DNA of 64,000 bases from JAXJQF01 sp036311285 (GTDB lineage Bacteria > Pseudomonadota > Gammaproteobacteria > Enterobacterales > Succinivibrionaceae). The notes under the pieces are model-generated. The model did no database searches and was not told the origin of the DNA. It saw only the letters and a list, made by a program, of their open reading frames with translations. Made by a program: the position numbers and the translations under genes. Location of the stretch: NCBI GenBank assembly GCA_036311285.1, contig JAXJQF010000081.1:11011-75010 (forward strand), read 5' to 3'. This document shows positions 36,381 through 47,745 of the stretch, in pieces. Position 1 is the stretch's first letter; every line of letters begins with the position of its first letter.

Positions 36381-38423
36381 TTATTCTATACCGCTATGCC
36401 TTAATAACGCAGAAATTGATGGTTTTCTTCCCATGAAATCAACAAACATCTTCATGAAATCCTTTGAACCACCATTCTTTAGAATGCAATTTAAAAACTT
36501 CTGACCAATTTCTTGATTTAAAACACCATGTTCTTCAAACTTACTAAATACGTCAGCAGATAAAACCTCTGCCCATTTGTAGCTATAGTAACCAGCGCTA
36601 TATCCACCACTAAATATATGAGTAAAAGTATTTTGAAATCTGTTGAAATTAGGTACAGGAGTTACACTAACTTCACGTCTTACCTTGTCTATCATTTGTT
36701 GAGCATTTAGACAATCTTCATTTTTATGGTGTAAAAGAAAATCAAACAATGAAAATTCTAATTGTCTAATCATCCCCATTGCTGAATGATAATTCTTTGA
36801 ATCAATAAGCTTATTTAACAACTCATCTGGAAGCTTTTCACCTGTTTCTACATGACCAGAAATCATATCTAAAACTTCTTTTTGCCATGTAAAGTTCTCC
36901 ATAAATTGACTAGGTAACTCAACTGCATCCCATGGTACACGGCTAATACCTGCTACACCACATACATCTACGTCTGTTAATACATGATGCATAGCATGAC
37001 CAACCTCGTGGAACAATGTTTCGACTTCATCATGATTTAACAAAGAAGGTTTACCATTTAAAGGTGGAATAAAATTACCTATAACATAGGCAATTGGAAG
37101 TTGAAGACTTCCATCTATTTTATACCTTCTCTGAGCACAATCATTCATCCAAGCTCCACCTTGCTTATTTGCTCGAGCATAAAGGTCAAAATACACACCA
37201 CCTCTGTGTACACCTGTCTTATCATAAACATCATAATAAACAACATCTTCATGCCAAACATCTACACCAAGATGTGCTCGAAATTCCATTCCAAACAAGA
37301 TATTAATAAGCTTGAATAATCCATTTAAAACTTTTGGTAAAGGGAAATAAGGTCTTACCATTTCATCATTAATACAAAATTTTTCTTGTCTTAACTTTTC
37401 ACTATAAAAGCTTAAATCCCATGGTTCTAATTCAAATTGAACTCCAATTTTCTTCGCATACGCATAAATCTCATCTACATCAGATTTAGCTTTTTCTTTA
37501 GATCTTGAAACTAAATCTTGTAAAAAATCTATAACTTCACTAGATGAAGGTGCCATTTTCTTATACACAGAATAATCAGCATAAGTCTCAAAACCTAATA
37601 AGTTAACTAACTCTTTTTTCTTAACCAATTGTTCTTCAATATTTTCAGTATTATCAAACTTACCCTTAGACGGTCCTAAATCTGAAGCACGTGTAACATA
37701 CGCTTCATATAGTTCTTTTCTCAATTCTCTATTATTACAGAATTGCATTACAGGAATATATGAAGGAGCTTTAAGAGTAAAAACATAGCCTTCTAAACCT
37801 CGCATCTTTGCTTCTTGCCTTGCGAGATCTAACGAAGTACTCGGAAGACCGCTTACAATGCTTTCATCTTCAACATGTTTGTAATATTCATTGGTAGCAT
37901 CTAAAACATTATTAGAAAATTTTGAAGAAAGTTCTGAAAGCTTTTGTTCTAGATATATATATTTTTCTTTCTTTTCATCATCTAGATTTACACCAGATAA
38001 AACAAAATCATCAATCTCGTCCTTAATACACTTTTGTTGAGCTGGACTTAACAGTGGGAAAGCATCATTATTTTTTAAAGATAAATATGCATTATATAAT
38101 TTCTTATTCTGACCTAACCATGTATAAAACTCTGAAATCGGTGGTATTAAATTATCATGAACTTTTCTTAACTCTTCAGAACTCACAACACTATTTAAAT
38201 GACCTACAATACCCCAAGCTCTAGATAAATCATCTAACTTTTCCTCAATAGGTAAAATAAGATTGTCCCATGTATATTCATAATCTTCTGCATCTTTATC
38301 TGTAATCTTATTTACAATTTCTTTAGCATTATTAATTAACAATAAAATATTGTTTTCTATTTCATCAATTTTAATTTCAGAAAACTTAGGTAATTGTTCT
38401 ATTTTCAATAATGATTTTTCCAC
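36381..38423 (-). CDS. prlC: Oligopeptidase A (PrlC)
   Basis: Cytosolic M3 zinc peptidase that degrades signal peptides and other oligopeptides. HEVGHAMHH carries the zinc ligands and the catalytic Glu (about 456-464). I start at a GTG six bases after GGAG. This gives MEKSLLKIEQLPKFSEI, which aligns with the E. coli start, and 680 residues, the length of E. coli PrlC. A TTG four codons upstream would overlap the ribosome binding site. Confidence 0.95.
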   Translation of the reverse strand: MEKSLLKIEQLPKFSEIKIDEIENNILLLINNAKEIVNKITDKDAEDYEYTWDNLILPIEEKLDDLSRAWGIVGHLNSVVSSEELRKVHDNLIPPISEFYTWLGQNKKLYNAYLSLKNNDAFPLLSPAQQKCIKDEIDDFVLSGVNLDDEKKEKYIYLEQKLSELSSKFSNNVLDATNEYYKHVEDESIVSGLPSTSLDLARQEAKMRGLEGYVFTLKAPSYIPVMQFCNNRELRKELYEAYVTRASDLGPSKGKFDNTENIEEQLVKKKELVNLLGFETYADYSVYKKMAPSSSEVIDFLQDLVSRSKEKAKSDVDEIYAYAKKIGVQFELEPWDLSFYSEKLRQEKFCINDEMVRPYFPLPKVLNGLFKLINILFGMEFRAHLGVDVWHEDVVYYDVYDKTGVHRGGVYFDLYARANKQGGAWMNDCAQRRYKIDGSLQLPIAYVIGNFIPPLNGKPSLLNHDEVETLFHEVGHAMHHVLTDVDVCGVAGISRVPWDAVELPSQFMENFTWQKEVLDMISGHVETGEKLPDELLNKLIDSKNYHSAMGMIRQLEFSLFDFLLHHKNEDCLNAQQMIDKVRREVSVTPVPNFNRFQNTFTHIFSGGYSAGYYSYKWAEVLSADVFSKFEEHGVLNQEIGQKFLNCILKNGGSKDFMKMFVDFMGRKPSISALLRHSGIE

Positions 38424-38560
38424 ATTCAACTCCAAATTATTATTTAATTATTATTATTAAATTATTGCTTAATCTGTTCCAAAACGAGTATGCATTACTT
38501 TATATTCTATACAAGATAGAATATAATTTATCAAGTGTATTTTCAATTATTTTAATTTAT

Positions 38561-39202
38561 ATGAAACTCTTCAAAAAACATCAATTTTTCGCAATAATTA
38601 TTTTATCTATAGTCGCCTTGACTATCGGAATTAAATTTTTTTTAGAAAACAATCTCTCGAACTTAGAGAATATAAAAATATTAATTTCAAGTGTTATTGC
38701 ATATTTGCTTTTTTTAAATGGAAGTTTTTGTTATTGTCTAAAAGACAAATACAAATACAGAAAAACCTATATTATAGCTATCATAAGCAACCTAATGTCG
38801 TTTATACTTTGGTTATGCGTAATATGGGGACAGTTTGATATTTCTAGAATAGCTCTTAACGTAAGTTGTTTATCTATATTATTTACTAATTTTTCAGCAG
38901 TTAACATTATTGAATCAAATAAGAAAATCTCTTATTTATTAAAGCACGCTATCAAATTAACAACAATTATTCTATATATTGAAATTACTCTATTTAGCAT
39001 AATTAATTATATATATGACGTTAATATTGTAATTATTACATTTATAATCTTATGTTTCTTTGATTTTACATGTTTTTATTCATACTATATCTCCCAAAAA
39101 GAGGCTGAAAGAGATTTTACATTGGTCCTAAAAAAAGGTTCAACCGAAAACATTTATACAGATAAAAAAAATAACTTATACAAAGTAACTAAATTAAACT
39201 AA
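38561..39202 (+). CDS. Integral membrane protein of unknown function
   Basis: I do not recognise a family. From the ATG at 38561 the product has 213 residues with about six hydrophobic segments (near 9-28, 37-58, 71-92, 100-118, 134-155 and 158-180). It ends in a charged tail of about 35 residues (YYISQKEAERDFTLVLKKGS). The frame extends upstream to 38411 but that part overlaps the prlC start and is AT-rich. No clear ribosome binding site is seen. It ends 11 bases before the aminopeptidase gene, so co-transcription is likely. Confidence 0.6.
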   Translation: MKLFKKHQFFAIIILSIVALTIGIKFFLENNLSNLENIKILISSVIAYLLFLNGSFCYCLKDKYKYRKTYIIAIISNLMSFILWLCVIWGQFDISRIALNVSCLSILFTNFSAVNIIESNKKISYLLKHAIKLTTIILYIEITLFSIINYIYDVNIVIITFIILCFFDFTCFYSYYISQKEAERDFTLVLKKGSTENIYTDKKNNLYKVTKLN

Positions 39203-39213
39203 GGACATTCAAA

Positions 39214-41121
39214 TTGATAGACAATAAAATAATGCTAAATAGGCTTTCCAAATTAAAAAACTTACTTCATGATCATAATTTGGATGCAATTATCATAAAC
39301 CGCGAAGATGAACATCTCAGTGAATACCTACCAGAAGACAAAGAAAGATTAAAATACATTTCTGGATTTACAGGTTCTGCGGGAACTCTAGTTATATTAT
39401 CAAACACTTCTGTTGAAGATAATAATCAACAAACAATGGCTTTATTTGTTGATGGAAGATACACCCTTCAAGCAAAATCTCAGGTTAACCCTGCTTTATT
39501 CAATGTTTTCCATATTCTAAAAAAAAATCCAGAAGAGTGGATTAAAGAAAATTTAAAGAGTAACTGTCGAGTTGGCATTGACCCTAAATGTATTAGTTTC
39601 TCAAAATATACTGATATTAAAAACAGTTTAAAAGGTGGAAATATAGAATTAATTAACACACCTTATAACTTTATAGATAAAATTTGGCTCGAAAAAATCA
39701 ATCAGAAACTAAATCCTCTATTCATTTTTGAAGACAAATATAATGGATGCCCTAGTATAGACAAACAAAAACTTATTTCTTGTAAATTACAGGAAAAAAA
39801 CATTGATGCAACAATAATCTCAAAAAGTGAATCTGTAAACTGGCTCTTAAATGTAAGAGGTCGTGATATACCAAATTTACCTATCGTAAATAGCTTTGCA
39901 GTTGTGTATAAATCAGGGCATGTTGAATGGTTCTTAAATCTCAAAAAAATTCCAAAAGAGTTAATGAGCGATCTAATTAACCATATTGGTAACGTTAATT
40001 TTTATGACGAGAGTGAATTATCGTCACTATTTAACAGATTAAGCAAAAACAATAATTCAATATATATTGACCCTCGAAGTACCAATGCATGGATAATTGA
40101 TTCACTTAGAACACAAAATTGTGAATTAATTTTCGGACAAGACCTATGTGAATTACCAAAGGCTTGTAAAAATGAGATTGAAATTAGTGGAATAAAAAAA
40201 TGTCATATTAAAGATGCTGTTGCAATGTGCAAGTTTCTTGCTTGGCTCGACAACCTTACGAAAGACATTATCACTACTACTAAAATTGACAACGAAAATG
40301 AATCATTAAACAAATATAATTCTAGTTTAGAGTACGTTTCAACATTTAACGAAGCAACTTTAAGTGAACAATTGACTAAATACAGAGAAGAACTAGACAA
40401 TTATATTGAACCAAGTTTTAATACAATTTCTGCAATTGGTGAAAATGCCTCAATAACTCACTACAATCATCTTAATTATGAAACTCCTAAAGCACTAGGG
40501 GAATCACCTATGTATTTAGTCGACAGCGGAGCTCACTATTACGAGGGTACCACTGACATTACAAGAACAGTATTAGTAGGTCCTGGACTAACCAACGAAA
40601 TGAAAACATGTTTCACTATTGTTCTAAAAGGTTTGATATCTATGCATAGAATTAAGTTCCCAAAAGGAACATTTGGTATAAGCTTAGATGTATTAGCTAG
40701 AGCACCACTATGGCAACAAGGATTAAACTACGACCACGGAACAGGACATGGTGTAGGACATTGTTTAAACGTACATGAAGGGCCTCAATCTTTATCACAA
40801 AGATATGGTCAAATAGCCCTTATGGAAGGGATGGTTACATCTATTGAACCAGGATATTATAAAGAAAATTGTTTTGGAATTCGCAGTGAGAATTTGTCAA
40901 TAGTAGAACAAGTTAATCAAAAAAATGGATCAGAACAAATGCTTGCTCTTAATCCTATAACCTTTGTTCCTTTTGATATTAGGCTAATTGATAAAACATT
41001 ACTTACTGAAAATGAAAAAAATTGGTTAAACAATTATCATAAGCAAGTAAGAGAAAAAGTTAAACCTTATCTAACAGATATGGAAATTAATTGGTTACTA
41101 AAAACAACTGCTGCAATTTAA
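39214..41121 (+). CDS. Aminopeptidase P family protein (Xaa-Pro aminopeptidase, XPNPEP1-like)
   Basis: M24B metallopeptidase that removes an N-terminal residue before proline. At 635 residues it has the three-domain long form: two creatinase-like N domains (about 5-310), a pita-bread catalytic domain and a C-terminal tail. Metal-site segments include YLVDSGAHYYEGTTDITR, DHGTGHGVGHCLNVHEGP and SIEPGYY. The start is a TTG eight bases after AAGGA; an ATG six codons on is the alternative. It lies 12 bases before pssA. Confidence 0.9.
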   Translation: MIDNKIMLNRLSKLKNLLHDHNLDAIIINREDEHLSEYLPEDKERLKYISGFTGSAGTLVILSNTSVEDNNQQTMALFVDGRYTLQAKSQVNPALFNVFHILKKNPEEWIKENLKSNCRVGIDPKCISFSKYTDIKNSLKGGNIELINTPYNFIDKIWLEKINQKLNPLFIFEDKYNGCPSIDKQKLISCKLQEKNIDATIISKSESVNWLLNVRGRDIPNLPIVNSFAVVYKSGHVEWFLNLKKIPKELMSDLINHIGNVNFYDESELSSLFNRLSKNNNSIYIDPRSTNAWIIDSLRTQNCELIFGQDLCELPKACKNEIEISGIKKCHIKDAVAMCKFLAWLDNLTKDIITTTKIDNENESLNKYNSSLEYVSTFNEATLSEQLTKYREELDNYIEPSFNTISAIGENASITHYNHLNYETPKALGESPMYLVDSGAHYYEGTTDITRTVLVGPGLTNEMKTCFTIVLKGLISMHRIKFPKGTFGISLDVLARAPLWQQGLNYDHGTGHGVGHCLNVHEGPQSLSQRYGQIALMEGMVTSIEPGYYKENCFGIRSENLSIVEQVNQKNGSEQMLALNPITFVPFDIRLIDKTLLTENEKNWLNNYHKQVREKVKPYLTDMEINWLLKTTAAI

Positions 41122-41133
41122 GGTAACATCGAA

Positions 41134-42516
41134 ATGATATTAAATAAAATATTAAAAAACTTTTGCAACAAAAATTACATCTCTATAAAAAACAAGATCG
41201 AGAAACTTCCTCAAATATCTGTTTCACCTGATGACTATACAATCCTTGAACAACCAACGCTATTCAAGAAAAGAGTATTGGAACTAATTTTAAGCTCGAA
41301 AAAAAGAATTTGTATATCTGCATTATATTTACAAAATGATGAATTTGGAAATGAATTTATCAAAGCTATTTATTCTGCAATGCGTGCTAATCCTAAACTA
41401 CATGTAAGAATTTACGTCGACTTCCATCGTGCTCAAAGAGGATTACATGGTGTTGAAAACCAAATCGTAAACACTGATTGGTACTATTCACTTTGTAAAG
41501 AAAACGATAAGAATCCATCTATTTATGGTGTACCTGTAAAGAAACGAGAAATATTTGGGGTGCTACATCTAAAAGGATTTGTGTTTGATGATACTGTTCT
41601 TTACAGCGGTGCAAGCATAAATAATGTATACTTTAATCACCTTGAAAATTACAGAATTGATAGATACCATGAAATTCTATCCCCTGAATTAGCTGATTGT
41701 ATGTGTAACTACTGCACCGAAGCCTTTCACCAATCAAACGCAGTACAAGACATTACTACAAACTCTATTCCTTCTGCAAAAGAAATTAGTGCGGAAATAA
41801 AAAAGAATAGAAAAATCTTGTGTAACTGTAAATATAAATTTATTAGTCAGAAAATACAAAATAACTCAGTTGGTTTAACTCCGCTTGTTGGCTTAGGCGG
41901 AAATAACAACAAACTTAATCAAACTATCTTAAACCTTATAGACTGTGCAAATAAAGAAATCTTTATTTGTACGCCTTATTTTAATCTTCCTGCTCCTGTT
42001 CTTAAAAAAATAAGAAATGCACTTAAACGAAACATTCAAATCACTATCATCATCGGTGATAAAACTGCGAATGACTTTTATATTAGAGACAAGTCAAAGT
42101 TTAATAAAGTGGGTGCAATACCATATATTTATGAGATGAATTTAAAAGATTTTATAGAATCAAATTCTAGATATTTAAAATCTGGACAATTACAAGTAAA
42201 CCTATGGAAAAATGAAAATAATACCTACCATGTAAAAGGTCTTATGATTGACAACAAATACCATTTAATCACTGGGAATAACATCAACCCTAGAGCATGG
42301 GCATTAGATTTAGAAAACGGCATTCTCATACATGATAAAAATATGCTTTTATTAGAAAAATTTTCACATGAGAAACTTTTTTTACTTCGACATACAACAA
42401 GAATTAATAACGCCGGACAATTAGATTGTTTTAATGATTATCCAGAAGAAGTTAAAAAACTGATACTAAAAGTTAAAAAATTTGGAGCTCAATGGTTGTT
42501 AAGAAAATTATTATAA
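41134..42516 (+). CDS. pssA: Phosphatidylserine synthase PssA
   Basis: PLD-superfamily CDP-diacylglycerol-serine O-phosphatidyltransferase, the first step to phosphatidylethanolamine. Two HKD motifs are visible: HLKGFVFDDTVLYSGASI (about 145-162) and HVKGLMIDNKYHLITGNN (about 367-384). 460 residues, close to E. coli PssA (451). Cytosolic and membrane-associated in E. coli. One base before recG. Confidence 0.93.
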   Translation: MILNKILKNFCNKNYISIKNKIEKLPQISVSPDDYTILEQPTLFKKRVLELILSSKKRICISALYLQNDEFGNEFIKAIYSAMRANPKLHVRIYVDFHRAQRGLHGVENQIVNTDWYYSLCKENDKNPSIYGVPVKKREIFGVLHLKGFVFDDTVLYSGASINNVYFNHLENYRIDRYHEILSPELADCMCNYCTEAFHQSNAVQDITTNSIPSAKEISAEIKKNRKILCNCKYKFISQKIQNNSVGLTPLVGLGGNNNKLNQTILNLIDCANKEIFICTPYFNLPAPVLKKIRNALKRNIQITIIIGDKTANDFYIRDKSKFNKVGAIPYIYEMNLKDFIESNSRYLKSGQLQVNLWKNENNTYHVKGLMIDNKYHLITGNNINPRAWALDLENGILIHDKNMLLLEKFSHEKLFLLRHTTRINNAGQLDCFNDYPEEVKKLILKVKKFGAQWLLRKLL

Positions 42517-42517
42517 A

Positions 42518-44572
42518 ATGAATAAAAATATTACTTTAAAAGACATAAATGGAATTGGAGAAAAGAAATTAGAATATTTAAAAAAATTAAAAATAAATAA
42601 TTTATTTTCTCTTCTTCTACATCTACCAACACACTATACTGACATGAGTATAGTGACACCTATATGTATGATAGAAAACGAAAAAGAATATTGTATAGAG
42701 GGAGAAATAACAAAAGTTTTGGGAGTATCTGTTGGCAAACTAAAAACATTTAGTTTTAAAATAGCTGATAGAACTGGAGAAATTAAGGTTACGTATTTTA
42801 ATTTACCTAACTATTTAGACAAAAGCTTTGTACCAAGAACTAAAATAAGATTATTTGGAAAAATTACATTCTTTCAAGGTTTTCCACAACTAAACAACCC
42901 TATTCGAATACAAGATGATAATGTTAAGTATTTTTCTCCCAATTATCCCCTTACATCTGGTATCAAAATTTTTGAATTTAAAAGAATAATATCTAAGGCA
43001 TTAGAGTTTATCGATGATGATGCCTTTGAAGAGCTTATTCCCCCTGAACTTAATCCTTTCAAAATCACGCTTAAAAACAGCTTACAAAACATTCATCAAG
43101 CAAACATAAAAAATGACATTATCTCCTTCAACACAAGAAGTAGCGTATACCACGAGCGTTTAAAATATGAAGAACTCGTTGCTCATAATCTCTCCATTTT
43201 ATACTTAAAAAATTCGATAAAAAATCAAAAAAGTAAAATAATAAAAAAAGTACCTAAAACCATAGATGATTTTATAAAAACTCTTCCATTTACCCCCACA
43301 AATGGTCAAATGGAAGCATTCAAGGATATAAGCAATGATTTAAACTCCAATATACCTATGAATCGACTAGTTCAAGGGGATGTTGGATGTGGCAAGACTC
43401 TAGTCTCTGTATTAACAGCTTTACAAGTTGTTGCAAATGGTTACCAAGTTGCAATAATGACACCTACTGAAATATTAGCAACACAACACTATGAAAACAT
43501 ATCAAAGCTATTAAAGACTTTTGGTTTTAGTATATGCCTTCTAACAGGAAAACAAAAGAAAAAAGAAAAAGACGAAAACATCAGAAAAATTGAATCTGGA
43601 GATGTATCAATAATAATTGGAACACACTCCATTTTCCAAGAAGACGTAATATACAAAAATCTAAGACTAATCATTATTGATGAACAACATCGTTTTGGTG
43701 TAGAACAACGTTTAAGTTTAAGATTAAAATGCACTGACAGGAAAATAATACCACACTTACTTGCCATGACAGCAACACCAATTCCAAGAACTCTATCTCA
43801 AATATTTTATGCTGATATGAGTATTTCCGTGATAAATGAATTACCACCTAACAGACATCCTGTAAAGACATCAACACTATCAATTAACAAAATTGACATG
43901 CTAATTCCAAGAATTCATGAACATACTATGAAAGGAAAACAAATTTTTTGGGTATGCTGCTTAATAGATGAATCGGATAAAATAAATTGCCAAGACGTTA
44001 CTTCCCGATACGAATATCTAAAAAATAAATTGCCAAACGAAAAGATTGGCGTCATTCACGGCCGTATGAAATCATCAGAAAAAGACGAAATAATGAACTC
44101 CTTTAAAAACGGTGAACTAGATATTCTCGTTTCAACATCTATAATCGAAGTTGGAGTAGACGTTCCAAACGCCTTTTTAATCGTTATAGAAAATGCTGAA
44201 CGATACGGTCTAGCACAACTTCATCAGCTAAGAGGACGCGTAGGCAGAGGTAAACATGAATCTTTCTGTATGCTACTTTATTCTAATGAAACATCATCTT
44301 TAGGAATGACAAGACTAAATATCCTAAAGGAATCAAACGATGGCTTCTTTATATCAAAAAAAGATTTAGAAATAAGAGGTCCTGGTGATATTCTAGGAAC
44401 AAGACAAATTGGTGAACTATCTTTTAAGGTTGCAAATATAATGGATGATGCCCATTTGTATGAGAACGCAAAACAAACAGCTTACACAATATTCGAGAAA
44501 CATCCTAATTTAGTGAATAAAATTATTGATAGGTGGTTCCCTTATAATTCAAATATTGAAGTTATTTCATAA
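42518..44572 (+). CDS. recG: ATP-dependent DNA helicase RecG
   Basis: Branch-migrating helicase for stalled forks and Holliday junctions. The N-terminal wedge/OB domain (about 1-240) is followed by a superfamily 2 helicase: Walker A GDVGCGKT, motif II DEQH in IIDEQHRFGVEQRL, MTATPIPRTL, and the C-terminal motif VI QLRGRVGRG. 684 residues. In E. coli it is near spoT; here it follows pssA. Confidence 0.97.
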   Translation: MNKNITLKDINGIGEKKLEYLKKLKINNLFSLLLHLPTHYTDMSIVTPICMIENEKEYCIEGEITKVLGVSVGKLKTFSFKIADRTGEIKVTYFNLPNYLDKSFVPRTKIRLFGKITFFQGFPQLNNPIRIQDDNVKYFSPNYPLTSGIKIFEFKRIISKALEFIDDDAFEELIPPELNPFKITLKNSLQNIHQANIKNDIISFNTRSSVYHERLKYEELVAHNLSILYLKNSIKNQKSKIIKKVPKTIDDFIKTLPFTPTNGQMEAFKDISNDLNSNIPMNRLVQGDVGCGKTLVSVLTALQVVANGYQVAIMTPTEILATQHYENISKLLKTFGFSICLLTGKQKKKEKDENIRKIESGDVSIIIGTHSIFQEDVIYKNLRLIIIDEQHRFGVEQRLSLRLKCTDRKIIPHLLAMTATPIPRTLSQIFYADMSISVINELPPNRHPVKTSTLSINKIDMLIPRIHEHTMKGKQIFWVCCLIDESDKINCQDVTSRYEYLKNKLPNEKIGVIHGRMKSSEKDEIMNSFKNGELDILVSTSIIEVGVDVPNAFLIVIENAERYGLAQLHQLRGRVGRGKHESFCMLLYSNETSSLGMTRLNILKESNDGFFISKKDLEIRGPGDILGTRQIGELSFKVANIMDDAHLYENAKQTAYTIFEKHPNLVNKIIDRWFPYNSNIEVIS

Positions 44573-44586
44573 AAACAACTTATTTA

Positions 44587-45411
44587 CTACTCGTTACCTA
44601 TTGCTATGCGAGTAGTTAAAAAATAGGAGATCTTAACTCCTGTCAAAACAACGACCCAACATATATTAATCCATAATAAAAACACTGGAATTAAAGCCAA
44701 GGCGCCATATATCAAATCATAAGTACAATTTATAAAATAATATTCTATAAGAATTCTTAGCGCATAAATAGTTACAACAGAGAAAAAAGAACCAACACAA
44801 ACATGTATAAACTTTATCTTACTATTTGGTAATACAAAGAAAACAACAGTTAATATAAAAAATAACAAAATATTAGGAAGGAAAACCAAAATAATATTAT
44901 CAAAATATACAGCTATATCGCTAACACCAAAGATCTTTATAAAAGTAAATGTAGATGAAATAAAAAATGATGATAATAAAAAAATAGGAATAAACAGGAG
45001 GATAAAAAAATATAGCAAAATACTTTTTATTAACTTTCTTGTTTCTCTAACCTTATAGATATAATTAACTGTTTGGTCAATTTTATTCAAAAGCAATAAC
45101 GAAATAATCAATAATATTGAAACCCCCAAAATAGTAACATTCAAAGCATTATCAATAAACGAATTTATATAATGAATAATTCCATCCATATAGGTAGGCA
45201 TTAAGTTAGACGATAAAAATGTTAAAATTACATTCTTTATATCAAAAGAATATGGAAGGTAGGAAAGAATAGATATAAAGACTACAATTATAGGTATGAA
45301 TGACAAGATTGTAGTATACGCTAAAGAGGACGCTCTAACATAAATATCTTCATCTAAAAAAAACTTAATTATTTTCATCAATAGTGAAAAAGAACGTTTC
45401 ACAATCCTCAT
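44587..45411 (-). CDS. yihY: YihY family inner membrane protein
   Basis: A 274-residue membrane protein with six predicted membrane segments and the family start VRASSLAYTTILSFIPI. This family was once called ribonuclease BN, but that activity belongs to another protein; its function is not established. It converges with recG 14 bases away. The 88-base gap to typA contains the typA terminator. Confidence 0.88.
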   Translation of the reverse strand: MRIVKRSFSLLMKIIKFFLDEDIYVRASSLAYTTILSFIPIIVVFISILSYLPYSFDIKNVILTFLSSNLMPTYMDGIIHYINSFIDNALNVTILGVSILLIISLLLLNKIDQTVNYIYKVRETRKLIKSILLYFFILLFIPIFLLSSFFISSTFTFIKIFGVSDIAVYFDNIILVFLPNILLFFILTVVFFVLPNSKIKFIHVCVGSFFSVVTIYALRILIEYYFINCTYDLIYGALALIPVFLLWINICWVVVLTGVKISYFLTTRIAIGNE

Positions 45412-45442
45412 ACAAACCTTAATTACTTTTCAAAATAAAAAA

Positions 45443-45472
45443 ACGACTCTGATTTTATTTTATCAAAGTCGT
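45443..45472 (-). terminator. Terminator of typA
   Basis: A 10-bp stem with one mismatch (acgactctga with tcaaagtcgt) and a 10-base loop lies about 30 bases after the typA stop; on the - strand a run of T follows. Confidence 0.7.
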
Positions 45473-45499
45473 ATTTTAATTGTCATTTAATAAATAAAT

Positions 45500-47338
45500 T
45501 TATTCTTCTTGATCGCGACCGCCACCAACTTCTCTGAACGCTCTTCTTCTATCTAATTCTGTTAACAATTTTTTTCTTAATCTAATACTCTTAGGAGTTA
45601 CTTCAACTAATTCATCATTGTTAATAAATTCTAAAGCTTGTTCTAGAGAGAACTTAACAGGCGGAACTAAAACGATAGCTTCATCTGTACCTGAAGCACG
45701 TACGTTAGTTAACTTTTTACCCTTTAAACAATTAACTGTTAAGTCATTATCTCTGTTGTGGATACCTACAATTTGACCTTCATAAACTTCTTGAGCATGA
45801 TCAATAAACATACGACCACGATCTTGTAAGTACCATATAGCATAACCTAATGCCTTACCTGTTTCATTCGATATCATTACACCATTCTTTCTTTGCCCAA
45901 TGTTGCCTCCCTTCCACTCATCGTAGCAATCAAATGAATGGTACATTAAACCTGTACCTGAAGTTAAAGTCATAAATTCTGTTTGGAATCCAATAAGTCC
46001 TCTTGAAGGGATTGAATAATCTAATCTTACACGCCCCTTTCCATCTGGAACCATGTCCTTTAAATCAGCTTTTCTAATACCTAATTGTTCCATCACAGAA
46101 CCTTGGTGCTGTTCTTCAATATCGACTGTTAAATTTTCCATTGGTTCCATCTTCTTTCCATCAATTACTTTAACAATAACTTCTGGTCTGGAAACAGCTA
46201 ATTCATAACCTTCTCTTCTCATGTTTTCGATAAGAATAGATAAGTGTAATTCACCTCTACCTGATACCTTAAACTTATCAGGGTCTTCTGTTTGTTCTAC
46301 TCTTAATGCAACATTATGAATCAGTTCAGTTTGTAATCTTTCTAAAATATTACGTGAAGTTACAAACTTACCTTCCTTACCTGCAAAAGGAGATGTGTTC
46401 ACTTGAAATGTCATAGTAACAGTAGGCTCATCAACAGTTAATGGAGGTAAAGCTTCTACCTCATTCTGAGCACAAACTGTATCAGAAATATTAACTTCAC
46501 CTAAACCTGTAATAGCAACAATGTCCCCAGCTTTAGCTTCTGGTACTTCTGAACGTTGTAAACCTAAATAACCTAATACTTGACCAATTTTACCTTGCTT
46601 TGTTGTCCCGTCAGGACTAACAACAGTAACAGGCATGTTTGTCTTAACAGTACCTCTAGTAATACGACCAACCCCAATTACACCAACATATGACGAGTAA
46701 TCAAGTTGAGAAATCTGCATTTGGAAAGCTCCTTCAGGATTAGCCTTAGGAGGAGAAACCTTTTCAATAATTGTTTCAAACAAAGCATCCATATTATCTG
46801 TTGGATTATCTAAATCTAGAGTAGCCCACCCATTTAATGCTGATGCATACACAATTGGGAAATCTAACTGTTCATCTGTCGCACCTAAATTATCAAATAA
46901 ATCAAATACTTGATCAATAACCCAATCAGGTCTAGCACCAGGTCTATCTACCTTATTAATAACAACAATTGGCTTTAATCCTTGCTTGAATGCTTTTTGT
47001 GTAACGAATCTTGTTTGAGGCATCGGACCATCAACTGCATCAACCAATAACAGCACGCAATCAACCATACTCATTACGCGTTCAACTTCACCACCAAAGT
47101 CAGCATGGCCTGGTGTGTCAACTATATTAATTCTATAGTCATTCCATTGAATAGCTGTATTTTTAGCTAAAATTGTAATACCACGTTCTTTTTCAATATC
47201 ATTAGAATCCATTACTCTTTCTTGACCATCTAAAGAACGATCTAATGTACCTGATAAACGCAATAACTTATCAACTAAAGTTGTTTTTCCATGGTCTACA
47301 TGGGCAATAATCGCAATATTACGAAGATTTTTTAACAT
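45500..47338 (-). CDS. typA: Translational GTPase TypA/BipA
   Basis: EF-G-like ribosomal GTPase with a role in 50S assembly and stress. GTPase motifs: AHVDHGKTT, the switch II segment [14 protein letters not shown] and [10 protein letters not shown]. The C-terminal BipA domain ends with basic [17 protein letters not shown]. 612 residues. It is divergent from glnA over 407 bases, as in E. coli. Confidence 0.97.
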   Translation of the reverse strand: MLKNLRNIAIIAHVDHGKTTLVDKLLRLSGTLDRSLDGQERVMDSNDIEKERGITILAKNTAIQWNDYRINIVDTPGHADFGGEVERVMSMVDCVLLLVDAVDGPMPQTRFVTQKAFKQGLKPIVVINKVDRPGARPDWVIDQVFDLFDNLGATDEQLDFPIVYASALNGWATLDLDNPTDNMDALFETIIEKVSPPKANPEGAFQMQISQLDYSSYVGVIGVGRITRGTVKTNMPVTVVSPDGTTKQGKIGQVLGYLGLQRSEVPEAKAGDIVAITGLGEVNISDTVCAQNEVEALPPLTVDEPTVTMTFQVNTSPFAGKEGKFVTSRNILERLQTELIHNVALRVEQTEDPDKFKVSGRGELHLSILIENMRREGYELAVSRPEVIVKVIDGKKMEPMENLTVDIEEQHQGSVMEQLGIRKADLKDMVPDGKGRVRLDYSIPSRGLIGFQTEFMTLTSGTGLMYHSFDCYDEWKGGNIGQRKNGVMISNETGKALGYAIWYLQDRGRMFIDHAQEVYEGQIVGIHNRDNDLTVNCLKGKKLTNVRASGTDEAIVLVPPVKFSLEQALEFINNDELVEVTPKSIRLRKKLLTELDRRRAFREVGGGRDQEE

Positions 47339-47745
47339 AAACGCCTCTACTTATTAGTAATTGCACATATTTTACATGATTTTTTGTGACTATTGTAGCG
47401 TTTTTAATTGTGCTAACATAAATTTTAGCCATTTATATGATTTGTAATATTACAAGAACGCATTAACTCTACTTTTAATATCCTCATAAGATAGTCTGCT
47501 AATTTTCTTTTCATATAGATATTTATTGCTAACAAAATATAGCGAAATTTAATAATGTTCTGTATAATTATTTTGATAGGTTTGTAACCCAAAAGTAAAA
47601 AATAAGCATATTTATCGAGATTTAAGTCTTCTTAGAGATGTATGATTATTTATTACATATATGAATTCATTGTAATTTTATTGTCGTATTTATTTATAAA
47701 ACGATACGAATAAGGGGTCTGTTGGATTCCTGGAGGATTTATTAA
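47339..47745. other. Divergent control region between typA and glnA
   Basis: AT-rich 407-base gap. It must hold the typA and glnA promoters. I see no credible sigma-54 (GG-N10-GC type) site in it and no clear NtrC box. A strong GGAGG stands nine bases before the glnA ATG. A 37-codon frame that overlaps the typA start is taken as chance. Confidence 0.55.

Noticed and set aside
47319..47432. 37-codon frame on the - strand just upstream of typA
   Set aside because: It overlaps the typA start out of frame and has no Shine-Dalgarno or known family.
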